Position numbers and translations under genes: made by a program. A stretch of 64,000 nucleotides of DNA from NCBI GenBank assembly GCA_963971575.1, contig OZ020611.1, positions 182,728,535 to 182,792,534 of the forward strand. The letters run 5' to 3'. This stretch comes from Liopterus haemorrhoidalis (lineage: Eukaryota > Arthropoda > Insecta > Coleoptera > Dytiscidae). The notes beneath the pieces are model-generated. The model did not search any database. It was not told where the DNA came from and saw only the letters and a program-made list of their open reading frames with translations. Shown piece after piece: positions 10,416 to 21,269 of this stretch; position 1 is the first letter of the stretch; each line of letters begins with the position of its first letter.

Positions 10416-12415
10416 TGCAGGGATAATTTTAATACATTTTTGTTTTGAAACAATTTTTGGATAATATAATGCTATTCCTGAGAGGATAGTACGTTTTATT
10501 AGTTTCTTTTAGACATGTGTAAGCGTATTTATTCTTAAATTGGCACTATAATTTTAATGTTTTGTTGCTTCACTCTGTGCTGAAAAGTCCTAAAGAACTT
10601 CATAAATTGGAAAACTTAGCAACAGAGGAAAGAGAATAAGAATGAAACAGAAAGTCGACACGAGCTCATAAAGGGAGAATCGTCCGCTACAATATTCCTA
10701 AAACGATGTGCACCAAGCAAGTCTTGAACCCATTTCGATATGGACCCAGTTTAAGCCGGTTACTACTGTTTTTTTCTAGTAGTGAAGCAGCTGGTATAAT
10801 GCGAGTAAATAGATAATTTTAAATATTAAAATTTAAAGCCTTAGGTTCTGCTTCTGGTTAACGAATTCGGATATGAATAATGAGACTAATAATTTATAAA
10901 ATCGCGGTGGCCTGGATTTGAACTAAAAACTGAAATATAATTTATATACATGTTATACTTATAAAGTCTGCCGTCTTGTCATCAAAAGAAATTCCATCGC
11001 GTCCGTCAAAGGATATCAACTGTTATAAATATTGTATCATAGCTGGTCAATGGAGCCCGCCACCCACGAAGACGGCGGCCACGGCAGCAGACCAGACCTA
11101 TTTACAGCCAGACGTTTTTTTCACTGGATGCAAGAATATCCGCTATTCGCATGCAGTGGACTCGTCAATCGGTCAATGATGAGTGCACCAGCGCGCGATA
11201 GCTAGTACCAGCCTACACGAGCCAACAACAAACTTCATCTCTTCAACTCGCGCTCTGATAAAGCCGCTCATTACATGTGCGAAATGGACATTCTCCAATT
11301 GACAACGAATTAAAATTGACCGCACTCTTTAATCAGACACGACGTTTCTATTTAGCAGACAACTCACTTAATTTATCATTTTAAAACGTGATCAAATTTT
11401 CAAAAATTGGTGATGCTTTTTAAAGGGCGACTCCAGAGCTGACGCTAGCTTTTTTTTTGGCACCCTGAGCAAGGCGAACTAAACAGTGGCGCACTGAAGA
11501 AGGGTGGATTGGTGCACGTGTAGGTAACCCACAAAAATTATTCAAGGACAATAATGTCAACAGAAATAAAGAAATAATCAGACCAATTCTGTAACGCAGT
11601 TACTATGATAATACCTAGTTAACTAAGTCTGTCTCTATGAGCAAGGTCAGTTACTATCATGAATGGAAGACATTATACTTTTTATAATATTTTATCTTGT
11701 AGTAACGTTACTACATAGTAAGTTTTTACAGAATTGATCTGATTATTTTATTTTATTTTCTTAATTTTTAACAACATAAACGTAGAAACGTTTGAAATTT
11801 ACTAAATTGCAGTTATTGAACAGCTAAAATATAGAAAATAAATATATTTTAGAATCTTTCCGAAACAGTACTCAAACATGATATTTTGATTTACATTTTT
11901 ATATGATTGCAATTTAAACATTTTAACTTACGAATACCAGTTAATATTACAAATACAAATAAATTTGCTGATATAAATCTGCCATCAAAATCAGCTATAG
12001 CTCTAATTTTTCAAATGTATAATAAAGAAATGTAACCGAATATATTCCTTTAAAAGCTATTTAAAATTTTAGTAATGATACCAGTAACAACATGTACTGT
12101 TAAACGAACATTTTCTACGTTAAATTAATTAAAAACTATCTTCGAAACACTATTTCGGAAGATCGTTTAAATGGATAAAAATATGCATATAGATAGATAA
12201 AAATGATTTATATTTCGACCTATGTTTCGAATATTTTGAGGAAATCCAAAAGTGAATATTATTAAATAACCAATAAATGTGTACGTATTTAATATTAATT
12301 ATGTACATATGTACCTATATTGATAGAGAAATAAAAGATTATATTTTCCTTCCAAATAAAAATAAGCATTTGTTGATATTTTTCATCTCCCTCCGTAAAT
12401 TTCTAGGTACGCCAT
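10416..12415. other. mostly unassigned; GC-rich patch and an hAT-like end
   Basis: At 10970-11290 GC and CpG content is raised, with no recognisable protein. At about 11432-11480 CAGAGCTGACGCTAGC followed by a T run and GGCACCCTGAGCAAGGCG resembles the start of an hAT element of the GGCGC type, without a detectable partner end. The rest (11500-12415) is AT-rich and featureless to me. Confidence 0.3.
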
Positions 12416-12772
12416 TTAAAATGTGTATAGGATTAATAAATAAAACACTCGGTAAGTTTCACAAATATCAGTTTAATATACTCTATACGTATTTCGGCAG
12501 TGACGCCATCAACAGGAGTTGCAATTACAAACTAAACTTATTTTTTAACAAATACATTCAGTGGGACCAAATATTATGGTAGGGAATACAAGTGTAAACC
12601 ATATTAGCAGATAAGGGAAAAAAGGAAAAAAGTTATTTACCGATTTATTATAAATCGGTAAATAACTTTTTTCCCTTTTTTCCCCTTTTTTCCCTAGAGT
12701 ATAGAGTATATTAAACTGATATTTGTGAAACTTACCGAGTGTTTTATTTATAAATCCTATTTTAAATATGTT
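12416..12772. repeat. fold-back repeat with roughly 75-bp arms
   Basis: The left arm (12416-12490) contains ACACTCGGTAAGTTTCACAA and TCAGTTTAATATACTCTATA. The right arm (about 12697-12772) is nearly its exact reverse complement. The spacer of about 200 bp contains a second, nested palindrome at 12615-12685. A transcript would fold into a long hairpin. No target duplication was recognised. Confidence 0.8.
12615..12685. repeat. nested near-perfect palindrome
   Basis: GTTATTTACCGATTTA at the centre is followed almost at once by TAAATCGGTAAATAAC. The complementarity extends outward into AGGGAAAAAAGG and its pyrimidine counterpart, giving arms of about 33 bp with a very short loop. It lies within the loop of the larger fold-back. 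Confidence 0.85.
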
Positions 12773-13110
12773 TCACCGAGAATACACGGACTCCTCTGTC
12801 AATTATATTTTAAAATGTGTATATTTGATCGTTCGTTTTGGCGCCTCTAACACTGGACACCCTGGGCCTGTGCCCCTCTTATCCCCGCCATTCGCCGCTG
12901 CTGGGCGTCGCTTACATGCAAGACGGCTTTGTGCAAAAATATATTAATTTTTTTGTTGAATACTTATATATTTTTCCCGCTATGTGTTCTTTACAACTCT
13001 CATTAGTTTTCCTATATGTGTGTTACAGTTTTTTGCAAGTCAAATTTCAACTTTCTTGGTCCAGACGAAGGGTTTTTTCGTTATACCTGAAAAATCCTAA
13101 AAAGTAATTA
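12773..13110. other. unassigned, moderate GC at 12835-12920
   Basis: A CG-rich patch (GGCGCCTCTAACACTGG, CTGTGCCCC) resembles the interior of GGCGCC-type hAT elements. Then AAATTTCAACTTTC and AAAATCCTAAAAAG resemble tails at 13990-14060 and 62490-62640. No gene. Confidence 0.25.
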
Positions 13111-13119
13111 AAAATTAAG

Positions 13120-13738
13120 GTGCGGTACGCGACGATTAATTAGGTGTTGGCTAATTAGGTGACGGCCAATTGGGAGATTTAAAATAGTCAATGGTCAACT
13201 GGGCGATAGTCAAGTGGGCGACGGTTAATTGGGTGACGGTTAATTGGGCCATTGTCATTTGGGCGACAGAAACTTAAAAATATTTGTACCTATATAAAAT
13301 TGTATATAAAAATTAATTAATAAAATATTTACAACAGAATAAGGTAACTTTATTCAAAATTAATAAAACAAACCGAAAAGAACAGTCAAAAACCAAAGGT
13401 GGAATTTTTGCATAGCTTTCCTATCCTAACTAAACCTAACCTAAACTAATTATACACAATAAAATTAATGTTAATTGTAAGCGAAATTATTCAAATTTTA
13501 CGTTTATTCCAGTTTCTTAACGGACTTTTAAAAAGTATATTATAATTCACCAGGTAGTAGATGAGTAGAAAAGAATGGTAATTTTAATAAAGACAACGAT
13601 GGTAAAAATATTTTTGCTTTCAAATTTGATCTACTAGAGCGTAAATAACTTTTGTCGCTCAGATACATATCGCTCATTTAACCCAATTGCCCAATAGTCT
13701 CCCAAATGTTCGTCGCCCAGTTGACCGTGTTCACTGTT
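13120..13738. repeat. repeat with inverted GGGCGACGGTTAATTG-type arrays at both ends
   Basis: The left side (13125-13270) holds about eight irregular copies of an 18-bp motif like GGGCGACGGTTAATTG. The right side (13675-13735) holds complementary motifs (CAATTGCCCAATAGTC, GTTCGTCGCCCAGTTGACC). The 400 bp between are AT-rich. The layout fits a MITE or non-autonomous element with inverted subterminal repeats; exact ends and target duplication were not found. Confidence 0.5.
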
Positions 13739-13750
13739 TGAGGATAAAAG

Positions 13751-13918
13751 CACGGCCGGCGCGACGCATGTGCAGCATGTGCGGCGGCACATGGCCCCGC
13801 GGTCAACAGCAGGCCTCGCGGTTGAACAACAAGCCCCGCGCATGGCCTTCACTTGGAGATGAGGACCTTTTTTTTGCCCTTCTCGCACATGGCCTCGCAA
13901 ATCCTAGCGCCGGCCCTG
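13751..13918. mobile_element. hAT-type MITE, 168 bp, GC-rich
   Basis: A perfect 8-bp duplication GATAAAAG flanks it at 13743-13750 and 13919-13926. Terminal inverted repeats are CACGGCCGGCGCGACG and, reverse-complemented, CAGGGCCGGCGCTAGG. It is far richer in GC than its surroundings. The internal stretch CACTTGGAGATGAGGACC followed by a T run also appears, on the opposite strand, in the MITE at 27221-27556. Confidence 0.85.
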
Positions 13919-13926
13919 GATAAAAG

Positions 13927-15289
13927 AGCTGTATATGCATGTCAAATTTCAAATCTCCTGCTCCAGCCGTTTGGTCACAATTTCTACCATACACACTGAC
14001 GGATACAGGTATATGAGTGACAGTATGAGAACTTTTTGGTTCTACCTACAAAATCCTAACAAAAGGTTCGCTTTTAAAACTAAATAACATCTAATAAACT
14101 CGTCCTTCTAGATAAGCATTTAACTAACTTCCTATAAGCAAATTTTATAATAAAAATGTTTTAAAAAGTTTTAAAACTACAAAAACATAGCAACTATATA
14201 GAAATAAAAAAGAAAATTTCAAATGTCGTTTATTTTCCAGGACATAAAAAGAATTTTCTGATAAATGAATAAAATTGTTTGAAAAATAAAACCAAACAAA
14301 AATTTTAATTAAAACCGACAAAAACCAGGCAACGAAATATCGTACTCTCAGACAAGAATAAAATGGATTCTAGTCTTAATTTAAGGGACTAAATGGCCAA
14401 TAAAAATCGTGTCGGGTGAAATTCATAACATGCAGCGACAGTACAACATATATCTCGACGGAAAGGAACGCCAAATGACAGACGAGAATACAACAGTCAA
14501 GGAGACAGGGAAGAATGGCGAGGGTAGGTGGGTGGGCAGGACAGTAGACAGGCACAGGGGTATGGGTACAGGAGCACGCAGGACAACACTGAAATACAGG
14601 ACCAGCAACATATTTTTTACTAGATTGTTAAGATTATTTTATAATACATAAACGTTGGACAAATAATAAATTGCTAGGTATTTGTGGATACGACAATAGA
14701 AATTAGTGTAAAATACAAATCAGGCTATAAATATTTTTTTAAATATATTTTATTTGTCTGTTCAATATCGCACCCGAATATTTTAGTAATTTAAGGTTAG
14801 TTGTACCAGGTTTTATCAATAGGTAACCCCTTTAAAGAATGCAGCGCTAAGGTGTCAAAATCGAAACTTACCTAATAGACAATAACAACTTTTTGACACA
14901 TAGACTATACGTATAGGGGAAAGTTTTTAAGATTGCAGCGCCATATGCGACAAAACTGAAACACTCGAAAGTGGTATTAAACTGTTTTGTTTTTTTTTTT
15001 TGTTTACATGGTGAAAATGAACACGAGTTGTATTTTTCCTATTTTCCGAGCTTTTTTTTTATTTAAAGGTAATCTACGATTTACAAAATATGTGATAATA
15101 TACTATTCTAAAGAAATTTCAAAGAAATTTTTAGTTTCTCATTGTATTTTTAATTCTTTTTGACTGTCTGTCATTTTGGATGGGGAAAGTGCTTGGGGAA
15201 GTCGTGAAATTCTGAAACTCACGAAGAGGTGGGGTAGTAATTCCAAAAATCACTTGAGGACGAAGGGATTGATATTTCGTGCGGGCCGT
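13927..15289. other. no recognisable gene
   Basis: AT-rich with T runs near 14990 and 15050. A purine-rich patch at 14500-14590 opens both strands without resembling a protein. 13936-14060 (AAATTTCAAATC..GGTTTGGTCACAAT) resembles 62490-62640, a dispersed tail typical of degenerate retroposon 3' ends. Confidence 0.3.
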
Positions 15290-15605
15290 TTGAAACTTAT
15301 CGTCCTGACGGATCTGGCCCGTGGGCCTTAGGTAGGATACCACTACACTAGACCATTCTAAAATCACCGGCAATTAATGTGATGCTCAAACATCAATTTA
15401 AAGGTCAGAGTAAAATTGACTCCACTTTGAGCATTTTTAAAAGCAAGCTTATATACCAACTAATTAAAATTTATCTATATGATATCCGTTTAAGATCCGC
15501 TTTGGGAAAACGGATACGGATCTGGATACGGATTTTTATTTTTTCGGCTCATCTGTGGGAAGTAAACGGAAAGAATTCTGATACGGATATCCGCACATCA
15601 CTAGT
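15290..15605. mobile_element. two hAT-like element ends
   Basis: Near 15300-15350, CTGGCCCGTGGGCCTTAGG followed by GATACCACTACACTA looks like the right end of an hAT element. At 15480-15601, repeated GATACGGAT and GATATCCG motifs end in GATATCCGCACATCACTA, whose reverse complement TAGTGATGTGCGGATATC is of the TAGTG type seen at 8036. No partner end or duplication was found for either. Confidence 0.4.
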
Positions 15606-15868
15606 TCTTACTCGTACTAATTTTTTTTTAAACGTTTAATTCCTTCTATAAATAAAAATAAGATTGGATTGATAAAGTATTATGTGTTCATATTTTATAC
15701 GTAGAAAATGTACAGTAAAAATGCAAAATAATAATGCTCGTTTTCAAATTATCGTAATTTGAAAACAGTACTTCACGTGATTCATAATGAATCTTCACAA
15801 AGAAAAGTAGCTAGATTTTGTAATGTGTTCTAAAATATATAATAATAATAAGTAGAGCACTAAGCAAA
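15606..15868. other. no recognisable feature
   Basis: Short AT-rich spacer before the mariner at 15871. Confidence 0.3.
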
Positions 15869-15870
15869 TA

Positions 15871-17135
15871 GGAGGGTTACCTTTTATGTTTTTACAAACG
15901 ACCACTAGATGGCAATATTGAAATGTGTCATTACTATATTCGAAATATTTGACAGTTGTTATTGTGAAATCAGTGGCTGCTTATAAATTGACTGAATAGT
16001 TTGTTGACAATGAGCGTTTAAAAAAAGTTTGTGATAAAATGGATATTACTTGTGAAGGTTTTCGTTCGATGATTTTTTACGATTTTAGTAAAGACCTAAC
16101 TCAACAACAATGCATATATTCGCTTCGTTCAACTTTTGCTCACTGAACCAATGAACCAAAAAATTGTTTACAATTGGTTTGCAGAATTTCGTCATGATGG
16201 TGCGTCCGTTAGTGATGAATCTCGTGAAGTTCGACCAAAATCGATTGTAATTCAAAAAACATCGATGCTGTGCGCAAAATGATTGAAAAAGATCGGCATG
16301 TGACTTATCGTAAGATAGAGGCATCCTTTGGCATATCAAAGACTGCAATACATTCGATTTTGCATGAACATTTAGCTGTGAAAAAGATCTGTTCCCGATG
16401 GATCCGCATAATTTTACAGAAGCTCAAAAAAAAGGCTCGTGTTGATTGGTGTCAGGAAATGCTAAAAAAATCAACCTAGGCACTGCAAAATCCGTATAAA
16501 ACATCGTTACAGGTGACGAAACTTGGATTTATTCATATGAACCGGAAACTAAGCAACAATCCACTGTTTGGGTCTTCCAAGATGAACCGAAATCTACAAA
16601 AGTGTTCGTTCATGAAGCACTTCCAAGAAAATGATCAATTGTTTTTTCGGTTGTACTGGACATGTCGCAACCATTCCTTTAGAGGATCGGAGAACAATTA
16701 AAGCTGAATGGTATACAACAATTTGTTTGCCAGAAGTCATCGACCAAATCAGGAAAAACAACCAAAAACGTTCATTCTTCATCATGACAATACAAGCTCC
16801 CACACAGCACGTCAAACAATTGATTATTTGAATGAGAAAAACATCGAATTAATGTCTCATTGCCCGTATTCACCTGATTTATTCCCTAACGACTTTTTTT
16901 TTGTTCCCGAATGTCAAACAAAAAATGCGTGAACAGCGATTTTCATCACCTCAAGAAACTGTCGAAGTCTTCGAAAACCATGATTTTGAGATACCAACTT
17001 CAGAGTGGAAAAAATATTTCGAGGATTGGTTTGAACGCATGCAAAAGTGTATATATCTTAAAGACGAATATTTTGAAAAGCAATAAAACAGTTTTTCTTT
17101 CTTAGTTTTTATAAAAACTTAAAAGTTAGCCCTCG
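15871..17135 (+). mobile_element. mariner element M1, near full length (1265 bp)
   Basis: TA duplication at 15869-15870 and 17136-17137. Terminal inverted repeats are GAGGGTTACCTTTTATGTTT at the left and, reverse-complemented, CGAGGGCTAACTTTTAAG at the right. The first base is G where the related copy at 61698 has C. The length matches a normal mariner of about 1.3 kb. The single transposase gene inside is broken. Confidence 0.95.
16038..17086 (+). pseudogene. mariner transposase (DD34D), frameshifted
   Basis: Translation begins MDITCEGFRSMIFYDFSKDL at the ATG at 16038. The DNA-binding half follows in shifting frames: VYNWFAEFRHDGASVSDESR, then the HTH segment EKDRHVTYRKIEASFGISK (16270-16479). 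The catalytic triad can be located: GDETWIYSYEPE near 16515, HHDNTSSH near 16780, and YSPDLFPNDFFF near 16870, with 34 residues between the second and third Asp as in mariner. The C-terminus ends EYFEKQ. At least four frameshifts and an in-frame stop make it non-functional. Same family as 61868-62363. Confidence 0.9.
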
Positions 17136-17230
17136 TATGCTTGTCGAAAAATGTTGTATGATATAATGGTCATGCGATAATGTACGATTAATTCGTCCAG
17201 TCTGGACGCGCCATATAACTTTTTCTATTT

Positions 17231-17478
17231 CAGCACCTTAGAGGTAAACTGTATTAAGTCAAATTTTTATTAGAAATTACATTTTAGTACCAATTGACTT
17301 AATACTTTATGGTCTGTCAAGTGGAATATAAGTTGGAGCTGAAGCTCTAGCTAGTTTCGATATTCGTTGTTTTAAAACTGTATTAAGTCGATCAACGCAT
17401 GGCGGTAAACAATCTTAAATCGTCTTTTCTGAGCTATTTGTCATTTGCGACTTAATACAATTTACCTCTGATGTGCTG
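17231..17478. mobile_element. hAT-like MITE, 248 bp, with repeated GTATTAAGTC
   Basis: Inverted ends of about 30 bp: CAGCACCTTAGAGGTAAAC with GTATTAAGTC on the left, and on the right CAGCACATCAGAGGTAAAT with GTATTAAGTC. Flanks TTCTATTT (17223-17230) and ATTTATTT (17479-17486) match at 6 of 8. The motif GTATTAAGTC, or its complement, occurs four times, two of them internal, like subterminal transposase sites. Non-coding. Confidence 0.65.
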
Positions 17479-17486
17479 ATTTATTT

Positions 17487-18070
17487 AATTATAAAATTAT
17501 CACGAGGATGTAAAAAGTGTAATCCGGCACTGGATGAGGTGAGGGTGTTTGTGCAAGGGGAAGGAAGAGTCAGAGCAAGGCAGGGATTGACAATTTCTAT
17601 TAGCCGATACTAGCGGTGCTGCGATGTTGTGCGATGGTGATGCTGTGCCGTTGCCGATGCGAGGACAAATTAGTGGATTATTACTCTGGGTGATCAATGA
17701 TACGGTGCTAATTCTCGCGAGGCGGGATGTCCGTGTGTTACGCGGAACGTCGAGACTGCTGCGACACGTACCGCCCGCTCAGATCCAATTTGGAGTTCCA
17801 ATAAAACTGCCAGAGTAAAGCCCCGTCGATGTTGTTAAGTGACATGAATTATCTACCCCCTGGACTCCCCACGGTTGCGATCGCCACCGCTGCCGCCTAG
17901 CTGGGGACCGACAACGGGGACGGCGGACCAACTTACCCTCGCGATATAGGGAACCGACTGATCAACCTACATGTCACCTCACGCTCAATCTGACACGTTT
18001 ATATGCCGTGCCGTGATCACCCCCGCCCCCACATCCCTCATTCCATCCCTCTTGTTCATTTAACCATCGA
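17487..18070. other. GC- and CpG-rich island
   Basis: GC content is clearly above the neighbourhood, with many CG dinucleotides and no repeat structure that I recognise. A plus-strand 64-codon frame at 17624-17818 (LLWVINDTVLILARRDVRVL) resembles nothing I know. It could be a host exon or promoter region, or a high-GC old insertion. Confidence 0.3.
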
Positions 18071-18271
18071 TTTCATTGTTACAGTTTTTATGTTTTTGTT
18101 CTTCTATACATTATAACCCATAACGTCGAATGATTTTAATTAAACTTTTTATGAGCAGACTAATATATATTCTACGAAGTAGTTCATATGAACTATTTAA
18201 AGAACTAGATGAAAATGAGAAATTGATCCTTCCTGGCATCTTAAGAAAATAATAATGATGTGCACGTCAAG

Positions 18272-18572
18272 ATCATCATTATTATTGGCGCGACAGCCCG
18301 AGGTGAGTCTAGGTGTCCTATTTTCAGGTTTCATGACCATATTTTCAGTCTGTACAATCAGGAGTAATATAGTCAGTATTACGTCCATTTTTTAGAGTAC
18401 ACAGAAAGGCACCTACAGTTTATAGCCGATTGCGAACGGCTAAGCAATAAATATTTTTACACAAATTATTTGAGATTGATGAATTGAACTCACATCCGTG
18501 CCCTTGCTTAGAGGTGAAATAGCAGGTACAAACGTATTTGATTTTTGCAGCTACAGGCTTGCGCGTCAAGTT
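18272..18572 (-). mobile_element. SINE-like retroposon, family S1, copy 3
   Basis: Colinear with 729-1015. Flanking CACGTCAAG (18262-18270) and CGCGTCAAG (about 18565-18573) match at 8 of 9 and are the likely target duplication. Minus-strand order: head CAAGCCTGTAGCTGCAAA, box-like GAGTTCAATTC, body, then a tail of ATAATAATGATGAT. It gives the most complete head of the three copies. Confidence 0.7.
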
Positions 18573-18573
18573 A

Positions 18574-19354
18574 ATAAGTATACTTACAGTACTTATTTTT
18601 ATGTTAATCTTTTCTTGTATGTTAAGTAAATTTGAAGACCATGAAATAATGTATGTCTAAGATGCTTACAACCAAATGTCAATATTAAACTGAGTGAATT
18701 TAGTGAAAAGGAATATGTTATTTACAATATTAAGCGAAACCGAAAAATTTAATAAAAGCGGCTAGCAGTACATTATTACACTTGCGGCAACTAATCAAAC
18801 GCCTTTATCGTAATATTTCCACTTCACCACAAGTTGATATTGTTATGTCGGCTCCCTAGTCATCATTTTTATATTACGTTAATATTTATTGTTTCTACAG
18901 CTAATCAAGACTGTTCATTGTTCATTACTGAATTGGCACAATATGAACAATTGTTATTCAGTTATATGAGAGATATTAATAGATAATTTTTAACACTTTA
19001 ACCTCCACATTTTATTTAATGTTTTGTCATATTTTTTATGATCGGCCCAACCGGCCCATTTAGTGACCGACCCACCGGGCATTTGCCTGGTAGCCCGCCG
19101 GTTGTATCCACCCCTGTGTGTAAATTAGAAAAAATATATAACCAAAGTTGACCTCAATAAAAATAAAAATATATCGCTTTCAAATCGTACTTTCAAGTAC
19201 GACTTGAAAGTGAAATAGTTTTTAATATTATATATATAAAAGCCTTAATTTCTGTGTATCCTCGTAACGCTAAGTTTCTCGGTGCTAGCGGGGCTTCAGG
19301 TGTGTGGTCGGTTCGTCCCCACCAGTCAGCGCGACGTTCTCCGACAAACAACAG
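18574..19354. other. unassigned, with an hAT-like right end
   Basis: At 19050-19115 GACCGACCCACCGGGCATTT and GCCCGCCGGTTGTATCCACC read as the right end of an hAT element (reverse complement begins CAGGGGTGGATACAACC); no left partner was found. A small palindrome CTTTCAAGTCGTACTTGAAA-like lies at 19180-19212. The rest is featureless. Confidence 0.3.
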
Positions 19355-19841
19355 CTCACTTAGGCTAAGCATAGTGAAGCAGAGAGCAAAGCAGCTATGA
19401 AAGCGGAGAGTAAAACAGCGAAAGAATGTATAATATAAGACATATATATGGTACATGGTAAATTTCATCATTTCTATATGCAACTCCGCGAACATCCAGA
19501 AAAGTTTCATTCTTATTTTCGCATGAGTATTTCAACGTTTGATTATATTTTGGAAAAAAATTAACATAAATTGGTAAAAAATGAACAAATTTCAATCGGA
19601 ACCTACTATACGTCTTATAAATGAGAACTACTTGTAAATGCCTCAATATCCATTTTAAACAACTATTTTAGCAACGATGATAGCAGAGAAATCAAAATTG
19701 TTTGAAGGCGTCGCTTTGCTCGACTATAACAACGATATAACCTCGCTGCAGTACGCTCCACTATGCACGTGTTAACAGGAATTCATTTATTTAATTTCGC
19801 CGATTTGCTCTCTGCTTCACTATGTGTTTAGCCTTAGCGAG
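19355..19841. mobile_element. MITE with 36-38 bp terminal inverted repeats
   Basis: The left arm CTCACTTAGGCTAAGCATAG plus TGAAGCAGAGAGCAAA is mirrored on the right (19804-19841) as CTCGCTAAGGCTAAACACAT plus AGTGAAGCAGAGAGCAAA. About 487 bp, non-coding, with extra inward copies of the GCGGAGAGTAAA motif next to the left arm. No clear target duplication, so the superfamily is unassigned. Confidence 0.6.
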
Positions 19842-19913
19842 AATATAGCTCTTAGCTCTTCAGTCAGTATATACCTTGGCTTAATTAAAGAATGTTGTGT
19901 CAATTAACTTTAT

Positions 19914-20222
19914 GCCGGCGGGCCGTGTCTGGCCCGATACTTATTTTTAAATGGCACGCATTGAGCGGCTTTTTAGGATTTCCTAGGTATAATCAGAAAC
20001 AGCTATACCATTGAGGTCCAGCATATGGCCCACGGGCCGTATCCGGTCCGATACTAATTTTTAAACGACACGCATTGAGCGGCTTTTTAGGATTTCCTAG
20101 GTATAATCAGAAACAGCTATACCATTGATGTCCAGCATATGGCCCGCGGACCGTACCTGGCCCAATATTAATTTTAAACGACACGCATTAAGCAGCTTTT
20201 TAGGATTTCCTTGGTATAACCA
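19914..20222 (+). repeat. 114-bp tandem repeat, about 2.7 copies
   Basis: GGCCGT starts at 19921, 20035 and 20149, exactly 114 bp apart. Each unit carries CGACACGCATTGAGCGGC, TTTTTAGGATTTCCTAGG and CATATGGCCCRCGGRCCGT. The GGCCCGCGGGCC motif resembles subterminal regions of hAT elements, so an array grown from an hAT end is likely. Confidence 0.85.
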
Positions 20223-21269
20223 AGAAACGTTTCTGTTTTGTTAATATACGCAGAATCATTCAAATTTTAATAATTGATTCCTGCTTATATTGATTTTTAT
20301 TTGATCAGTTTGCGAACGTTGTTGGCAACGGGTTGGCTAGTATATATATATATATATATAATACTTCGACCTACGGATAGCATGTATTCATCGGTCGTTA
20401 AAAAAATTGTAGTTCTAGGTGCCCCATTCTTAATTATTACCAAAGTTTTTTTCCTGAATTCTCTGTTAAATGATCTATTTCAACTTTTGTTCGCTTGTGA
20501 AATATATTATTTTGGTCGATGAGGACAAATATTTTTTATTAATAATATAACGCACTTTATTCAGTTTCACGTCTGAGTATATCATCCTTCCATCATATAA
20601 TCTAACAGATGAATTGTGATCAATGACATTGTGATAAAGGAATTCGTACCTTAATATATAACCTCCATTTGTAGCGAGCTTTTACAGTTCTTATTTGTAT
20701 CGGCTTATAAAATATGTTTTTAAGGACGAGCCAGCGTTTTACAGATCTATTGCGTTTTTTCTCATTCACTATATTTAGCACAATTATCTTCTTTTGAGTT
20801 GTCGGTCCTTCTGTTGATGTGACACAAAAATCGAAGAACAGCAAAACAGATTTGGAAAGGAAGTACAAACAATTATCGGATAAAATATACTTTGACACTT
20901 TACAAAAAGTGTAGTAATCAGCTGAGTAAAGATCTAGTGAGTATTGGTACAGACTTTAAATCTTAATCACTGTTTCCAGAAATGTACAAATTACAATAAT
21001 CACAATAATCATGACTATTCCAAGCGTAATGAGTTTTGTTGAACGATGATTTTCGACCTTAGAAATAATAAAAATGTAATCGATCAACACAGGGTCAAGA
21101 GACACACAAAGAGACTCTTGAGAATTCTATTTAGGGAAAAAGAATTTTTAAATAATTTTAAATAAATATTGTAACGATCATGTTCTTTAAAAATATTTAA
21201 ACCAACAAAGATTTAAACCAATTAAATTATTTTATGAATAAACATACTCATTTAACTATAAAGTTTCCA
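20223..21269. other. AT-rich stretch with a (TA)n run
   Basis: A TA dinucleotide run at 20340-20360. A minus-strand frame at 20620-20898 contains KKRNRSVKRWLVLK, faintly like a Harbinger transposase N-terminus, but too weak to call. Confidence 0.3.

Noticed and set aside
20620..20898. Harbinger-type transposase N-terminus (KKRNRSVKRWLVLK)
   Set aside because: Only one short stretch resembles the family and nothing follows in any frame.
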